Source: Bacteroidales bacterium
GTDB taxonomy: Bacteria; Bacteroidota; Bacteroidia; Bacteroidales; UBA932
Assembly (NCBI GenBank): GCA_024398125.1
Contig: JAKSJO010000005.1
Span: 30,436-94,435 of the forward strand
DNA length: 64,000 bases
Reading direction: 5' to 3'
The notes under the pieces are model-generated. The model was given only the letters and a program-made list of their open reading frames with translations, was not told the DNA's origin and searched no databases. This document shows positions 9,232-18,415 of the stretch, in pieces; position 1 is the first letter of the stretch; each line of letters starts with the position of its first letter. The position numbers and the translations under genes are program-made.

Positions 9232-10170
9232 ATGAGCTATACAGGAGAAATAATATCACTGATCGTGGCCTGCATGTGGACCATAACGGCCCTTGCATCC
9301 GAAATCGGAACAAAGCGCCTTGGCGTCATAGGCTTGAATGTCTGGCGACTTGGTCTTGCAACAGTATTCACAGCTGTTCTTCTTTTTGTCCTTACTGGAA
9401 GCCCTTATCCTGTCTATGCCGACGGCAAGACCTGGCTGTGGATGTCCCTCTCCGGCTTTGTGGGCTTCTTTCTTGGCGACTGGTGCCTGTTCAAGAGCTA
9501 TATCCATATCGGCTCACGCTACGGCCAGCTCTTCATGACACTGGCTCCTGCTGCCACCGCAATAGCTGCCTGGATTACACTCGGCCAGAGCATCACGGCC
9601 ATGAATGTGGTTGCAATGATTGTGACACTGACCGGTATCGCAATCACCGTGCTGGGCAGGGGAGAGGGCGGGAAAAGCATCAGCGTAAAGCTGCCTCTCA
9701 AGGGTATCCTCCTTGGTATCGGCGCCGGAATAGGTCAGGGCTGCGGACTTGTCCTCAGCAAGATAGGTATGAACCATTATACCGAGGCTCTTGATGTTGC
9801 CGGAATCTCCGGAATGGAGAATGTCGTTCCTTTCGCCTCGAATATGATACGCTGCATCATTGGATTTATCTGTTTCGCCCTTGTAGTCCTTCTTAATGGA
9901 GACATAAAGAAATGGTGGGATGATTCCCATGACAGGAAGGGAATGACTGCAATGCTTGTTGCTGTCATCTTCGGGCCGTTCATCGGAGTCGCGCTGTCTC
10001 TCATGGCAGTACAGTTTACTGCGGCTGGTATTGCAAGCACACTCATGGCACTTACTCCTATCCTGATCATCCTTCCATCGCATTGGCTTTTCAAGACTCC
10101 AATCAATGCGAAGGGAATCATAGGAGCCGTCATATCCTGTATCGGAGTATCGCTGTTTTTCCTTATCTAA
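9232..10170 (+). CDS. EamA/DMT-family permease
   Basis: This is a 312-residue integral membrane protein with about ten hydrophobic helices in two EamA repeats: the first about residues 5-145 (MWTITALASEIGTKRLG, GDWCLFKSYIHIG), the second about 160-310. Members of the drug/metabolite transporter superfamily move small metabolites, often outward. The start ATG at 9232 lies one base after the stop of the TonB-receptor gene, so translation is likely coupled. A strong terminator follows at 10193-10225. The substrate cannot be told from sequence. Confidence 0.8.
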   Translation: MSYTGEIISLIVACMWTITALASEIGTKRLGVIGLNVWRLGLATVFTAVLLFVLTGSPYPVYADGKTWLWMSLSGFVGFFLGDWCLFKSYIHIGSRYGQLFMTLAPAATAIAAWITLGQSITAMNVVAMIVTLTGIAITVLGRGEGGKSISVKLPLKGILLGIGAGIGQGCGLVLSKIGMNHYTEALDVAGISGMENVVPFASNMIRCIIGFICFALVVLLNGDIKKWWDDSHDRKGMTAMLVAVIFGPFIGVALSLMAVQFTAAGIASTLMALTPILIILPSHWLFKTPINAKGIIGAVISCIGVSLFFLI

Positions 10171-10192
10171 TAATAGAAATGTATCACAAATG

Positions 10193-10225
10193 AAAGGCCG
10201 GACGAAATCACATCGTCCGGCCTTT
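10193..10225 (+). terminator. Rho-independent terminator after the tgt operon
   Basis: A perfect 13-bp stem, AAAGGCCGGACGA pairing with TCGTCCGGCCTTT, with a 7-base loop, lies 22 bases after the EamA stop. It is followed by a pyrimidine-rich tract. It separates the tgt operon from the polysaccharide utilisation locus. Confidence 0.85.
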
Positions 10226-10524
10226 CTCTTCATTTACCAATAATTAATTCCAATCAAGCTATTACGGCTGATTTTCGACAGCATCATATGATTAGCAGTT
10301 GTGCTTTATTAGCTGGAAAAAGAAAGAAAAATCGCTCCTTTTTCTGCAATGTAAAAGTAGGTATTCCTGTTGAGCCCGGATAAAACGATTTACTCAATCA
10401 ATGCAAGAAATAATATATATGATACGATTCTTACATCGTCTGATTCATTTCTTGCACCGCTCTTATTATTAATAGGGTACATTCGTGTTAGATTTTTCAC
10501 TTAACTAACCATAATCCAAAATTT
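10226..10524 (+). promoter_or_regulatory. susC upstream control region with inverted repeat
   Basis: This gene-free stretch is AT-rich. An exact 10-bp inverted repeat, TGCAAGAAAT at 10402-10411 and ATTTCTTGCA at 10447-10456, overlaps a possible -33 TTG (10452-10454). A -7-like box TACATTCG (10478-10485, one mismatch to TAnnTTTG) lies 23 bases further on, and a 39-base leader precedes the susC ATG. I infer that this is the promoter and possible binding site for the hybrid sensor-regulator encoded at the end of the locus. I see no gene in this stretch. Confidence 0.45.
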
Positions 10525-13500
10525 ATGCTAAAACAACTATTCTCTAAAGTGTTGGCAGCTTCGATGATTCTCATCTCTGCTACCGCTTTCGCACAGTCCG
10601 TGAAAATTACCGGTACTGTTGTTGACGAAGCAGGCTTGCCTGTAGTTGGAGCAGCTGTCATTCAGGTTGGTGCCGCTACCAATGGCGCGGCTACCGATCT
10701 TGACGGTGCTTATTCGCTCTCAGTTCCTAAGGGAGCAAGTGTGGAAGTTTCTTCCATTGGCTATGTAAGCCAGACCTTCACAATCGGTGATCAGACCGTG
10801 TACAGAACTGTACTCAAAGAAGACACCCAGCTTATCGAAGAGACCGTCGTTATCGGTTACGGTGTCCAGAAGAAGTCTGACCTCACCGGATCCGTTGCAT
10901 CAGTCTCTGAGGAGAACCTCCAGAACAGATCTACCACCGATGCTGCTGCTGCTCTTCAGGGTAAGGCTGCCGGTATCATGATCATCAATTCATCTGGTGC
11001 TCCTGGTGCATCAGCATCTATCCGTGTCCGCGGTTTCTCTTCAAACTCAGGCAATATCGGACCGCTCCTCATCGTCGATGGTCTTAAGGTTTCCAGCATT
11101 GACTACCTCGATCCTTCGATGATCCAGTCAATGGAGGTCCTCAAGGATGCGGCTTCTGCAGCTATCTACGGTGCACAGGCAGGTAACGGTGTCGTTCTCA
11201 TCACCACCAAGAACGGTGCTGCCAACAATGGCAATTCAAGCATCACCTACGATTTCAAGTACACTGCCCAGCGTCTTGGAAAGAAAGCCGAGATTTTCCG
11301 TGCACAGGACTGGATCGCTTACAAGAAAGCTTCAGGAATCGACATGGACGGTTATCTCCAGCAGAACAACTACGACGGAACCGACACCGACTGGTTCGAC
11401 GTCGTATTCGAGCCTAGCTTCTCACAGCAGCATGCCATCACCTTCCAGGGTGGTAACAACAAGGGTCATTTCTTCACCTCTATCAACTACTCGAACAATG
11501 ATGGTATCGTAGTTGGTGACAGAGATACCTACACCCGTCTTTCAGCTCAGCTCAACGCTGACTACCAGCTTTACAAGTGGTTTACCGTAGGTACCAACAC
11601 CTCTATCGAGCGCCGTGAGTCAAAGTCTGTATCACAGCAGGGCCGTTACGGCTCCCTCATGGGTTCAGTGCTTACTCTCGATCCTCTTACCCCAGTCTAT
11701 TATTCAGATCCTAGCCAGTTCGCTCCAGGTATGCAGGAGGCTTACCAGAAGGGCAAGAACATCATGAAGGATCCTAAGACCGGTCTCTGGTACGCTACCT
11801 CAAAGTACGTCGATGACGATAACGGTAACCCATTCATCCAGAGAGACAAGACCGATTCAAGCAACGAGTCTATCAACCTTCGTGGTACTCTCTACGCAAA
11901 CATCACCCCATTCAAGGGTCTTACCTACACCAGCCGCTTCGGTTACAGAGCTGGTCTTTCAAACTCTCACAGCTATTCTGCTCCTTATTATGCAACCAAG
12001 CTTGCATATACTGATAACTACAGCATTTCAGCCGGTGCAAACACCAACTGGTACTATCAGTGGGAGAACTTCGCAAACTACAACTTCAATATCAAGAAGC
12101 ATGCGATCACCGCAATGGCCGGTATGTCTTATACCAGAAGCCATTCGGACAATGTCAGCGCATCTGCATCTGGTCCGGACATCCTTCTCGGCTATGAGGA
12201 GAACTTCCGTTACCTCAACTATGTAAACTCTCTTGATACTACAACCAAGACCTTCAGCAACGCTCCTTCAGAGTCTGCCAGCATCGCTTACTTCGGTCGT
12301 CTCACTTATGCTTATGACAACCGTTACAGCTTCCAGGCAAACTTCCGTGCTGACGCGTTCGACTCATCGAAGCTTTCAAAGAAGGCTCGCTGGGGATACT
12401 TCCCTTCATTCTCTGCAGGTTGGACCGTTTCAAACGAGAAGTTCTTCAAGGAGAACGTTTCACGTGACGCTGTCTCATTCCTCAAGCTCCGTGCTTCATG
12501 GGGCCAGAACGGTAACATCAACGTCCTCAGCGGATATCAGTATGACGCTACCATCGGCTTCAACTCAAAGATGTATCAGTTCGATGTAGTTAATCCTACC
12601 TTCACCTACGGTTCAGCACCTAACGGTCTTGCCAACCCTAGCCTCAAGTGGGAGACCTCTGAGCAGCTCGACCTCGGTCTCGATGCTCGCTTCCTCAACA
12701 ACCGTCTCTCAGTAGCCTTCGACTACTTCGACAAGAGAACCAAGGACCTCCTTGTAAACATCGCTCCTATTCCTGAGATCGGTGTGAACAATACCTATGT
12801 AAACGCAGGTTCAGTTCTCAATACAGGTCTTGAGCTTGAGCTCGGCTGGAAGGACACCATCGGTGACCTCAGCTACAGCATCAACGGCAACATCTCGAAG
12901 CTTCACAATGAGGTAACCTATCTCGACCCTTCAATCTACCGTCTCGAGAACAGTACCTACTCTTACAACAACAAGATGACCACCTCATTCGAGGTCGGCT
13001 ATCCTATCTGGTTCTTCCGTGGCTATAAGTTCAATGGTGTAAATCCTGAAAATGGACAGGCTATCTACGAGGATGTAAACGATGATGGTATCATCTCTGA
13101 TGCTGACCGTACCTTCATCGGCAAGGGTATTCCTGATTATACCTATGGTATCACCATCAACCTTGATTACAAGGGCTTCGACTTCACTCTCTATGGTACC
13201 GGTACCATCGGCAACAATATCATGAACATGTTCTATCAGGCTGATTCCAACATGCGTAACTCACTCCGTTATTTCTATGACAACGCATGGACCGAGTCAA
13301 ACAAGAATGCTCCTGTTCCTAGCTGTATCTCAGTTGCCAACGACTGGACATACTGGTCATCATCAGGTGTAGTATTCGACGGAAGTTACTTCAAGATCAA
13401 GCAGATCCAGCTCGGTTACACACTTCCAACCAAGCTTACCAAGAAGGCTCTTATCAACAAGTCAAGAGTATTCGTTTCAGTTGACGACTGGTTCACTTTC

Positions 13501-13623
13501 ACCAAGTATCCTGGTTTCGATCCTGAGACTGCAACCACCGGTAACTCTACCAACATGGGTATGGATAACGGTTCTTATCCTACTGCCAGAAAGATCGTCG
13601 GCGGTATTACAATCACCTTCTAA
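10525..13623 (+). CDS. SusC/RagA-family TonB-linked outer-membrane transporter
   Basis: The 1032-residue protein has a signal peptide ending near AFAQ, a carboxypeptidase-regulatory-like domain (about residues 27-105, GTVVDEAGLPVVGAAV), a TonB-box region (ETVVIGYGVQKKSDLTGS), a plug (about 115-235, RGFSSNSGNIGPLLIVDG, AAIYGAQAGNGVVLITTK) and a long beta-barrel ending ITITF. With SusD it imports oligosaccharides across the outer membrane. Codon use is strongly biased (ctc, acc, tac), suggesting high expression when induced. It opens the locus, and the SusD gene follows after 14 bases. Downstream GH10, GH43 and GH3 genes suggest xylo-oligosaccharides as the substrate. Confidence 0.95.
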   Translation: MLKQLFSKVLAASMILISATAFAQSVKITGTVVDEAGLPVVGAAVIQVGAATNGAATDLDGAYSLSVPKGASVEVSSIGYVSQTFTIGDQTVYRTVLKEDTQLIEETVVIGYGVQKKSDLTGSVASVSEENLQNRSTTDAAAALQGKAAGIMIINSSGAPGASASIRVRGFSSNSGNIGPLLIVDGLKVSSIDYLDPSMIQSMEVLKDAASAAIYGAQAGNGVVLITTKNGAANNGNSSITYDFKYTAQRLGKKAEIFRAQDWIAYKKASGIDMDGYLQQNNYDGTDTDWFDVVFEPSFSQQHAITFQGGNNKGHFFTSINYSNNDGIVVGDRDTYTRLSAQLNADYQLYKWFTVGTNTSIERRESKSVSQQGRYGSLMGSVLTLDPLTPVYYSDPSQFAPGMQEAYQKGKNIMKDPKTGLWYATSKYVDDDNGNPFIQRDKTDSSNESINLRGTLYANITPFKGLTYTSRFGYRAGLSNSHSYSAPYYATKLAYTDNYSISAGANTNWYYQWENFANYNFNIKKHAITAMAGMSYTRSHSDNVSASASGPDILLGYEENFRYLNYVNSLDTTTKTFSNAPSESASIAYFGRLTYAYDNRYSFQANFRADAFDSSKLSKKARWGYFPSFSAGWTVSNEKFFKENVSRDAVSFLKLRASWGQNGNINVLSGYQYDATIGFNSKMYQFDVVNPTFTYGSAPNGLANPSLKWETSEQLDLGLDARFLNNRLSVAFDYFDKRTKDLLVNIAPIPEIGVNNTYVNAGSVLNTGLELELGWKDTIGDLSYSINGNISKLHNEVTYLDPSIYRLENSTYSYNNKMTTSFEVGYPIWFFRGYKFNGVNPENGQAIYEDVNDDGIISDADRTFIGKGIPDYTYGITINLDYKGFDFTLYGTGTIGNNIMNMFYQADSNMRNSLRYFYDNAWTESNKNAPVPSCISVANDWTYWSSSGVVFDGSYFKIKQIQLGYTLPTKLTKKALINKSRVFVSVDDWFTFTKYPGFDPETATTGNSTNMGMDNGSYPTARKIVGGITITF

Positions 13624-13637
13624 AAAATGCTTGCAAT

Positions 13638-15389
13638 ATGAAAAAACATATACTTCCTATAATGGCGGTTCTCGCAGGCCTCGGCTTCTCTTCATGCAGC
13701 GAGTCTCTGCTTGAGATCCCACAGAAGGGTGTCACCTCTATCGACTCCTTCTACCAGACAGATGAAGATGCTCTTTCGGCACTTGCATCAGTCTATCATG
13801 GATTTGCAACCAATCTTGCTACCGTCAAGAATGCAAACCCTATGATCTACACTCCATACATGTTTGCATTCAACCTCCCTGGCGATGATCTCTATGCAGC
13901 TTGCAAGGAGTACGGAAACAATGACTTCCAGGCTGAAATGAATGAGTTCCGCTATGATGATGCAAACTCGATCATTTCCGCGCTCTACAAGAATCTCTAT
14001 CTTGCAGTTTACTACTGCAACCTTATGACTGACTATTTCCAGTACGGAACCAGCGATACCAAGGACCTCTGTATATCTGAAGCCCGTGTCATCCGTGCAT
14101 GGATCTATCTCACTCTTGCTCTTGGTTTCAACGATCCTCCTCTTGTTGACACTGTCCTTGAAGGTGATGCAAAGCCTGCAAATTACGAGGGTGGTCATGA
14201 GGGTCTCCTCCGTTGGGTTGCCAAGGAGTGCGAGGAGTCTGTCCCTTATCTCCAGGAGAGAGCTGATGTAAACGACAAGAACGGTGCAGTACACGCAACC
14301 AAGGGTCTCGCATGGACCATCCAAGGCAAGGCTCTCATGTTCGCAGGCGACTATGCAGCTGCGATGATTCCTCTCCGCAAGGTGATCGACTCAAAGAAGT
14401 ATGCTCTTGTTCCTGGCGAGCGTTTCCATGACCTCTTCCATGTAGAGGGCGACGGTTGCGAGGAGAAGATCTTCGAAAGCAACGTGGTATTCAACCCTAA
14501 CGTTTCAGCATTCACCCAGATGCAGAACTACTCAACCTGGCAGCAGATGCAGATGTGGACATGGCGTACCGACCGTTTCGCAGGAGTTCCTAGCGAGTGC
14601 GGCCCTGGCAAGAACGGCTGGGGTGGTCTCGGTGTCCAGGCTGACTTCGCCAAGGAGTTCGTAGAGAACGATGGTGACTCACCTCGTCGTAAGGCTACCA
14701 TTATCTCATACGATGAGCTTCTTTACGATCTCAACTACCTCAACGATTCAGAGTGTCCTACCAAGGAAGACAAGGCAAAGGATCCTAAGAGAGGTATCAG
14801 CGACATCCGTGGTCTCTACGGTAACTGTGAGTACCTCCAGTACAAGAGAATCGCTCATCCAAGCGACCTCGGCCTTACTGCTGACGGCAAGCTTCTCCAC
14901 TCAAGCTGGAGCGAGGCTAACTACACTCTCTTCCGCTATGCTGAGGTTCTTCTCATGTACGCTGAGTGCTGTGCTCAGACCGGAAAGGATGTGGCTCTTG
15001 GCCTTGCTGCTCTCAATGAGGTTCAGCAGCGTTCAGGTTCAGGCAAGATCAGCGGTTCTCTCACCCTTGACGCTGTCAAGAAGGAGAAGAAGTTCGAGAT
15101 GTGGACTGAGGGCTGCCGTTTCGTGGACTGTGTACGTTGGGGTGACCTCGATGGCATGATGAAGGCTGGTAGCGACATCCCTACATTGAAGGACCATTTC
15201 TTCGATACAGATCCAGCTACCAAGACTGCTACCCACCAGGCTTACGTTACCTTCCATAACTTCAATGACGATCCACAGTATGGAAACGGCAAGACACATG
15301 GCTTCGTAAAGGGTAAGCATGAGTTCTTCCCATTCCCAGTTCTCGAGACTTCGATCAATCCGAACATCAGACAGAACCCAGGTTGGTAG
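13638..15389 (+). CDS. SusD/RagB-family glycan-binding lipoprotein
   Basis: This 583-residue protein begins MKKHILPIMAVLAGLGFSSCSES, a lipoprotein signal with Cys about residue 20. SusD features are the N-terminal region with helical TPR-like repeats (SIDSFYQTDEDALSALASVY), AEVLLMYAECC near residue 440, ALNEVQQRSG, and the C-terminal FFPFPVLETSINPNIRQNPGW, a typical SusD ending. It caps the SusC barrel at the cell surface and binds the incoming glycan. It is the only protein between susC and the sensor gene with a clear lipoprotein signal, so no separate SusE/F-like surface glycan-binding lipoprotein is evident. Confidence 0.95.
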   Translation: MKKHILPIMAVLAGLGFSSCSESLLEIPQKGVTSIDSFYQTDEDALSALASVYHGFATNLATVKNANPMIYTPYMFAFNLPGDDLYAACKEYGNNDFQAEMNEFRYDDANSIISALYKNLYLAVYYCNLMTDYFQYGTSDTKDLCISEARVIRAWIYLTLALGFNDPPLVDTVLEGDAKPANYEGGHEGLLRWVAKECEESVPYLQERADVNDKNGAVHATKGLAWTIQGKALMFAGDYAAAMIPLRKVIDSKKYALVPGERFHDLFHVEGDGCEEKIFESNVVFNPNVSAFTQMQNYSTWQQMQMWTWRTDRFAGVPSECGPGKNGWGGLGVQADFAKEFVENDGDSPRRKATIISYDELLYDLNYLNDSECPTKEDKAKDPKRGISDIRGLYGNCEYLQYKRIAHPSDLGLTADGKLLHSSWSEANYTLFRYAEVLLMYAECCAQTGKDVALGLAALNEVQQRSGSGKISGSLTLDAVKKEKKFEMWTEGCRFVDCVRWGDLDGMMKAGSDIPTLKDHFFDTDPATKTATHQAYVTFHNFNDDPQYGNGKTHGFVKGKHEFFPFPVLETSINPNIRQNPGW

Positions 15390-15406
15390 TCTTTCCGCAC
15401 AACCAT

Positions 15407-16123
15407 ATGAACAGATTACTCAAAACATTTTTTTCTGTCTCGGCTTTAGCTCTGCTGTCTTCGCAGGTAGGCTTTTCCAAGGATGATGGTACCAACCCGG
15501 CACTCCTTGACCAGTACTACACCCATGCTTCTGCAGCACCTGCAAGCCCTGACAAGGATGGTTTCATTACAAGATGGGCTCTTCTCGAGCCCATCTCGAA
15601 ACCAGCTTCCAGCAATAGCGTCTGGATTGATTCTTACCTCCAGGAAGTATCATCAGACGCTTATTTCAAAGATCAGATGACTCTCATGCCATACGATGGT
15701 CTCAAGACCATGGTAGGCAAGGAAAAGCATATCTGGCATGCTCTCGATTCCAAGAACTACTACGTGAATCTTCTCCGTTTCGCGCAGAGTTATGGAAAGG
15801 AGTATTATGGACAGGTCTATTTTGTAGTGACTACAATCAACTGCGAGGAGGATATGGAAGACGTACGCCTTGCCGGTGGTGTAAATTCAGCTGCAATGTG
15901 GTATCTCAACGGCGAACAGGTGCTCATGATGTCAAATGACCGCGATCTCGTTGTCGATGACATCATGTCAAAGCGTCTTACCCTCAAGAAGGGCGAGAAT
16001 GTCGTTCGCGGTATGATTTTCAACGGACCTGGCATGGCGGATTTCTGCCTCAGATTTATTGATAAAGATGGCAAACCGGTGAAGAACATCACCGTGACTA
16101 CTGCTCTCACAAAGAAGAAGTAA
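15407..16123 (+). CDS. Uncharacterised secreted PUL protein, copy 1
   Basis: The 238-residue protein has an ordinary signal peptide (MNRLLKTFFSVSALALLSS) and no lipobox Cys. Copy 2 at 17604-18401 is its clear paralogue. Shared landmarks in order are DGFI.RW..LEPISKP, LT.MP.DG, WHALDS, INCEED, MW.LNGE.VL, TLKKG.NV.RG and NGPGM followed by C.RFID. The pattern suggests a compact beta-sandwich, and the LNGE motif recalls sugar-binding jelly rolls, but I cannot name a family and see no catalytic triad. It occupies the position where a surface glycan-binding protein often sits after SusD. The GH43 gene starts two bases after the stop, so the pair is probably translated together. Confidence 0.75.
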   Translation: MNRLLKTFFSVSALALLSSQVGFSKDDGTNPALLDQYYTHASAAPASPDKDGFITRWALLEPISKPASSNSVWIDSYLQEVSSDAYFKDQMTLMPYDGLKTMVGKEKHIWHALDSKNYYVNLLRFAQSYGKEYYGQVYFVVTTINCEEDMEDVRLAGGVNSAAMWYLNGEQVLMMSNDRDLVVDDIMSKRLTLKKGENVVRGMIFNGPGMADFCLRFIDKDGKPVKNITVTTALTKKK

Positions 16124-16125
16124 CG

Positions 16126-17562
16126 ATGAAAAAGACAAGAATTATCGGTTTGTCGGCTGCATTGATGCTTATTGCTTCGGCAGCCAATGCCCAGATAGGC
16201 AATCCGTTCATCCACGACCCTTCGACTGTCGTGGAGTGTGATGGTAAGTATTATACTTTCGGAACAGGCGGCGGCGGTCTTATTTCTCCTGATGGTTGGC
16301 ACTGGGAGAGCGGTGCAGTACGCCCGGGCGGCGGTGTAGCTCCGGATGCAATGAAGATAGGGGACAGATACCTTGTCGTCTATTCTTCAGGTGTTCAGGG
16401 GTCGAAACTCCAGCATCACTCACGCGTATATGCCCTGTGGTACAATACCCTCGATCCAAACGCTCCTGATTTCAAGATTACCGACCCGATTGATATTGCC
16501 GGCTCTACCGGTTACGATGACTGTGACGGTATCGATCCAGGTCTCCTCATGGGTCCTGACGGCCGTCTCTGGCTTGTCTATGGTACCTATTATGGCTATA
16601 TCCGCGTGGTAGAACTCGATCCTGCAACTGCAAAGGCAAAGGGTGAACCTAAGGATGTCGCTCTCTCATGCGAGGCTGCCGAGATGACCTATCATGATGG
16701 ATGGTACTATCTTCTTGCAACACATGGAACATGCTGTGCCGGCGCCAATTCGACCTACACCATCATTGCTGGCCGTTCAAAGAGCCCTCAGGGACCTTTC
16801 GTTGACAACCTTGGCCGTGATATGATGCAGGGCGGTGGCAAGTATGTACTCTCTTCTGAACCACGTCGTATCGGAGCAGGCCATTTCGGACGATTCGATA
16901 TAGCTGAAGGCATCCAGAAGATGTCCTTCCATTTCGAGGCTGATCTCGACCTCAGCGGCAAGAGCACTCTCGCAATACGTCCTCTCATGTGGAAGAATGG
17001 CTGGCCTGTAGCCGGCGAGCTCATCGACGAGACCTGTACCTACGGAATCCAGTCAGAGCGCAGAGGATATGTCCTCGAGCTCGCATGCGACTTCGTCCGT
17101 ATGAACAATGGCGGCGGCTGGCGTCGTGCAGCTGACGCTCCAATCGAGAAGGTGGCAGGCCAGAAACTTGAAGATATCAATGCAAACTGGCCTTCTGGCG
17201 ATATGGAAGTAAGACTTGGTGCTGACATCATCCGCCCTCATCAGACATGGACCATCACTTCAGTTCCTGATGCAGGTGGCTACCTTGGTGGCGCTTATTA
17301 CAAGATTGCAATCGAAGGAACAGACAGAGTCCTTGAGGCAACCGCAGACAAGGATGTCAAGGCGGCTCCTTCATTCACAGGTGCAGATTCTCAACTCTGG
17401 CGAATCGACCAGCTTATCGATGGCACTTTCAGAATCATGCCGAAGGCTGTTCCTGGAACCAGCGAGGAACTCGTGCTGATGACTGTAGCTGACAGCACTC
17501 CTACCCTTGGTGCATTCAACTTCAATGACGACAACTCGAAGTGGAATCTCAAGAAGCACTGA
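16126..17562 (+). CDS. GH43-family glycosidase with ricin-like C-terminal domain, copy 1
   Basis: This 478-residue secreted enzyme has a signal peptide ending ANAQ. The five-bladed GH43 domain covers about residues 24-330. The putative catalytic base is Asp in FIHDPS (residue 31), the pKa-modulating Asp is in DGIDPGLLMGPDG, and the acid Glu precedes the DGWYYLL strand. GAGHFGR and LAIRPLMWKNGWPVAGE resemble arabinanase-like GH43 proteins. The C-terminal 100 residues (GGAYYKIAIEGTDRVLEAT, QLWRIDQL.DGTFRI) look like a beta-trefoil ricin-type carbohydrate-binding module. It probably removes arabinosyl or xylosyl units from xylo-oligosaccharides in the periplasm. It is paralogous to 18416-19873. 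Confidence 0.85.
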   Translation: MKKTRIIGLSAALMLIASAANAQIGNPFIHDPSTVVECDGKYYTFGTGGGGLISPDGWHWESGAVRPGGGVAPDAMKIGDRYLVVYSSGVQGSKLQHHSRVYALWYNTLDPNAPDFKITDPIDIAGSTGYDDCDGIDPGLLMGPDGRLWLVYGTYYGYIRVVELDPATAKAKGEPKDVALSCEAAEMTYHDGWYYLLATHGTCCAGANSTYTIIAGRSKSPQGPFVDNLGRDMMQGGGKYVLSSEPRRIGAGHFGRFDIAEGIQKMSFHFEADLDLSGKSTLAIRPLMWKNGWPVAGELIDETCTYGIQSERRGYVLELACDFVRMNNGGGWRRAADAPIEKVAGQKLEDINANWPSGDMEVRLGADIIRPHQTWTITSVPDAGGYLGGAYYKIAIEGTDRVLEATADKDVKAAPSFTGADSQLWRIDQLIDGTFRIMPKAVPGTSEELVLMTVADSTPTLGAFNFNDDNSKWNLKKH

Positions 17563-17603
17563 TTATACATTAATATCAAACCATAAACAACAAAAACCCA
17601 AGT

Positions 17604-18401
17604 ATGAGAAAAACTATAAATTTTCTTCTGCTTCTCGCAGCCTTGACACTTGTTCCGTGCATCAATGTAGATGCTCAGAAGAAGAAGGCAAAGGTTGACG
17701 TAAGTGAAGCACTCAAGGGCTATTTCACTCCGGCAGACAACGGTGCAGTGAGACCTGATGGTGACGGTTTCATCCGCAGATGGATGATTCTTGAGCCTAT
17801 CAGCAAGCCAAATCCTACCAACCGTGTATTCACTGAGACTTACACCAGAACCGAGCTCAGCAAGGAGTATTTCCCAGGACAGCTTACCATGATGCCGAAG
17901 GATGGAGATCAGGTTACTGTCAACATGGAGTATCAGGCGCCGGTTGACCTTACTTCAAACAGACCAAGAACTCCACAGGGCCAGGGCCCTCAGGAGCCAA
18001 AGTGGGTAAAGGCGAAGCTTACCTGGCACGCTCTTGACAGCGACCATTTCTTTGTCAAGCTGTTCCGTTTTGCCACCGGTCTCAACAAGGACAGATACGG
18101 AGTTATCTTCTGGACAGTTACTGTCATCAACTGTGAGGAGGACATCGAGAATGTCCGTCTCTCGCTCGGCTCAAACAAGGCCGGTATGTGGTGGCTCAAT
18201 GGTGAAGAGGTACTCCTCGTTGCCGGTGACCGTCATATGGGTGTTGACAGTGCGGTTTCTGACCGTGTCACTCTCAAGAAGGGCAAGAACGTTCTCCGTG
18301 GTGCAACCATGAACGGCCCTGGTATGAGTGAGATCTGCGTCCGTTTCATCGATGGTGATACTGGCAAGCCAGTAACCAACTATACAGTAAGTTGCAACTA
18401 A
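17604..18401 (+). CDS. Uncharacterised secreted PUL protein, copy 2
   Basis: The 265-residue paralogue of 15407-16123 has a signal peptide (MRKTINFLLLLAALTLVPC); the Cys here is not followed by a convincing lipobox context. It keeps every shared block (DGFIRRWMILEPISKP, LTMMPKDG, WHALDS, INCEED, MWWLNGEEVLL, TLKKGKNVLRG, NGPGM). Compared with copy 1 it has about 25 extra residues, rich in Pro and Gln (PRTPQGQGPQEP), just before WHALDS. It lies 41 bases after the first GH43 gene and 14 before the second, repeating the order of copy 1. Function unknown; a carbohydrate-binding or accessory role with its GH43 partner is a guess from position. Confidence 0.75.
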   Translation: MRKTINFLLLLAALTLVPCINVDAQKKKAKVDVSEALKGYFTPADNGAVRPDGDGFIRRWMILEPISKPNPTNRVFTETYTRTELSKEYFPGQLTMMPKDGDQVTVNMEYQAPVDLTSNRPRTPQGQGPQEPKWVKAKLTWHALDSDHFFVKLFRFATGLNKDRYGVIFWTVTVINCEEDIENVRLSLGSNKAGMWWLNGEEVLLVAGDRHMGVDSAVSDRVTLKKGKNVLRGATMNGPGMSEICVRFIDGDTGKPVTNYTVSCN

Positions 18402-18415
18402 AAATGATTACAGCT

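Noticed and set aside
9514-10233. 239-codon minus-strand frame starting in the terminator
   Set aside because: It is antisense to the EamA gene, rich in Asp, His and Cys by frame effect, and begins inside the terminator stem.
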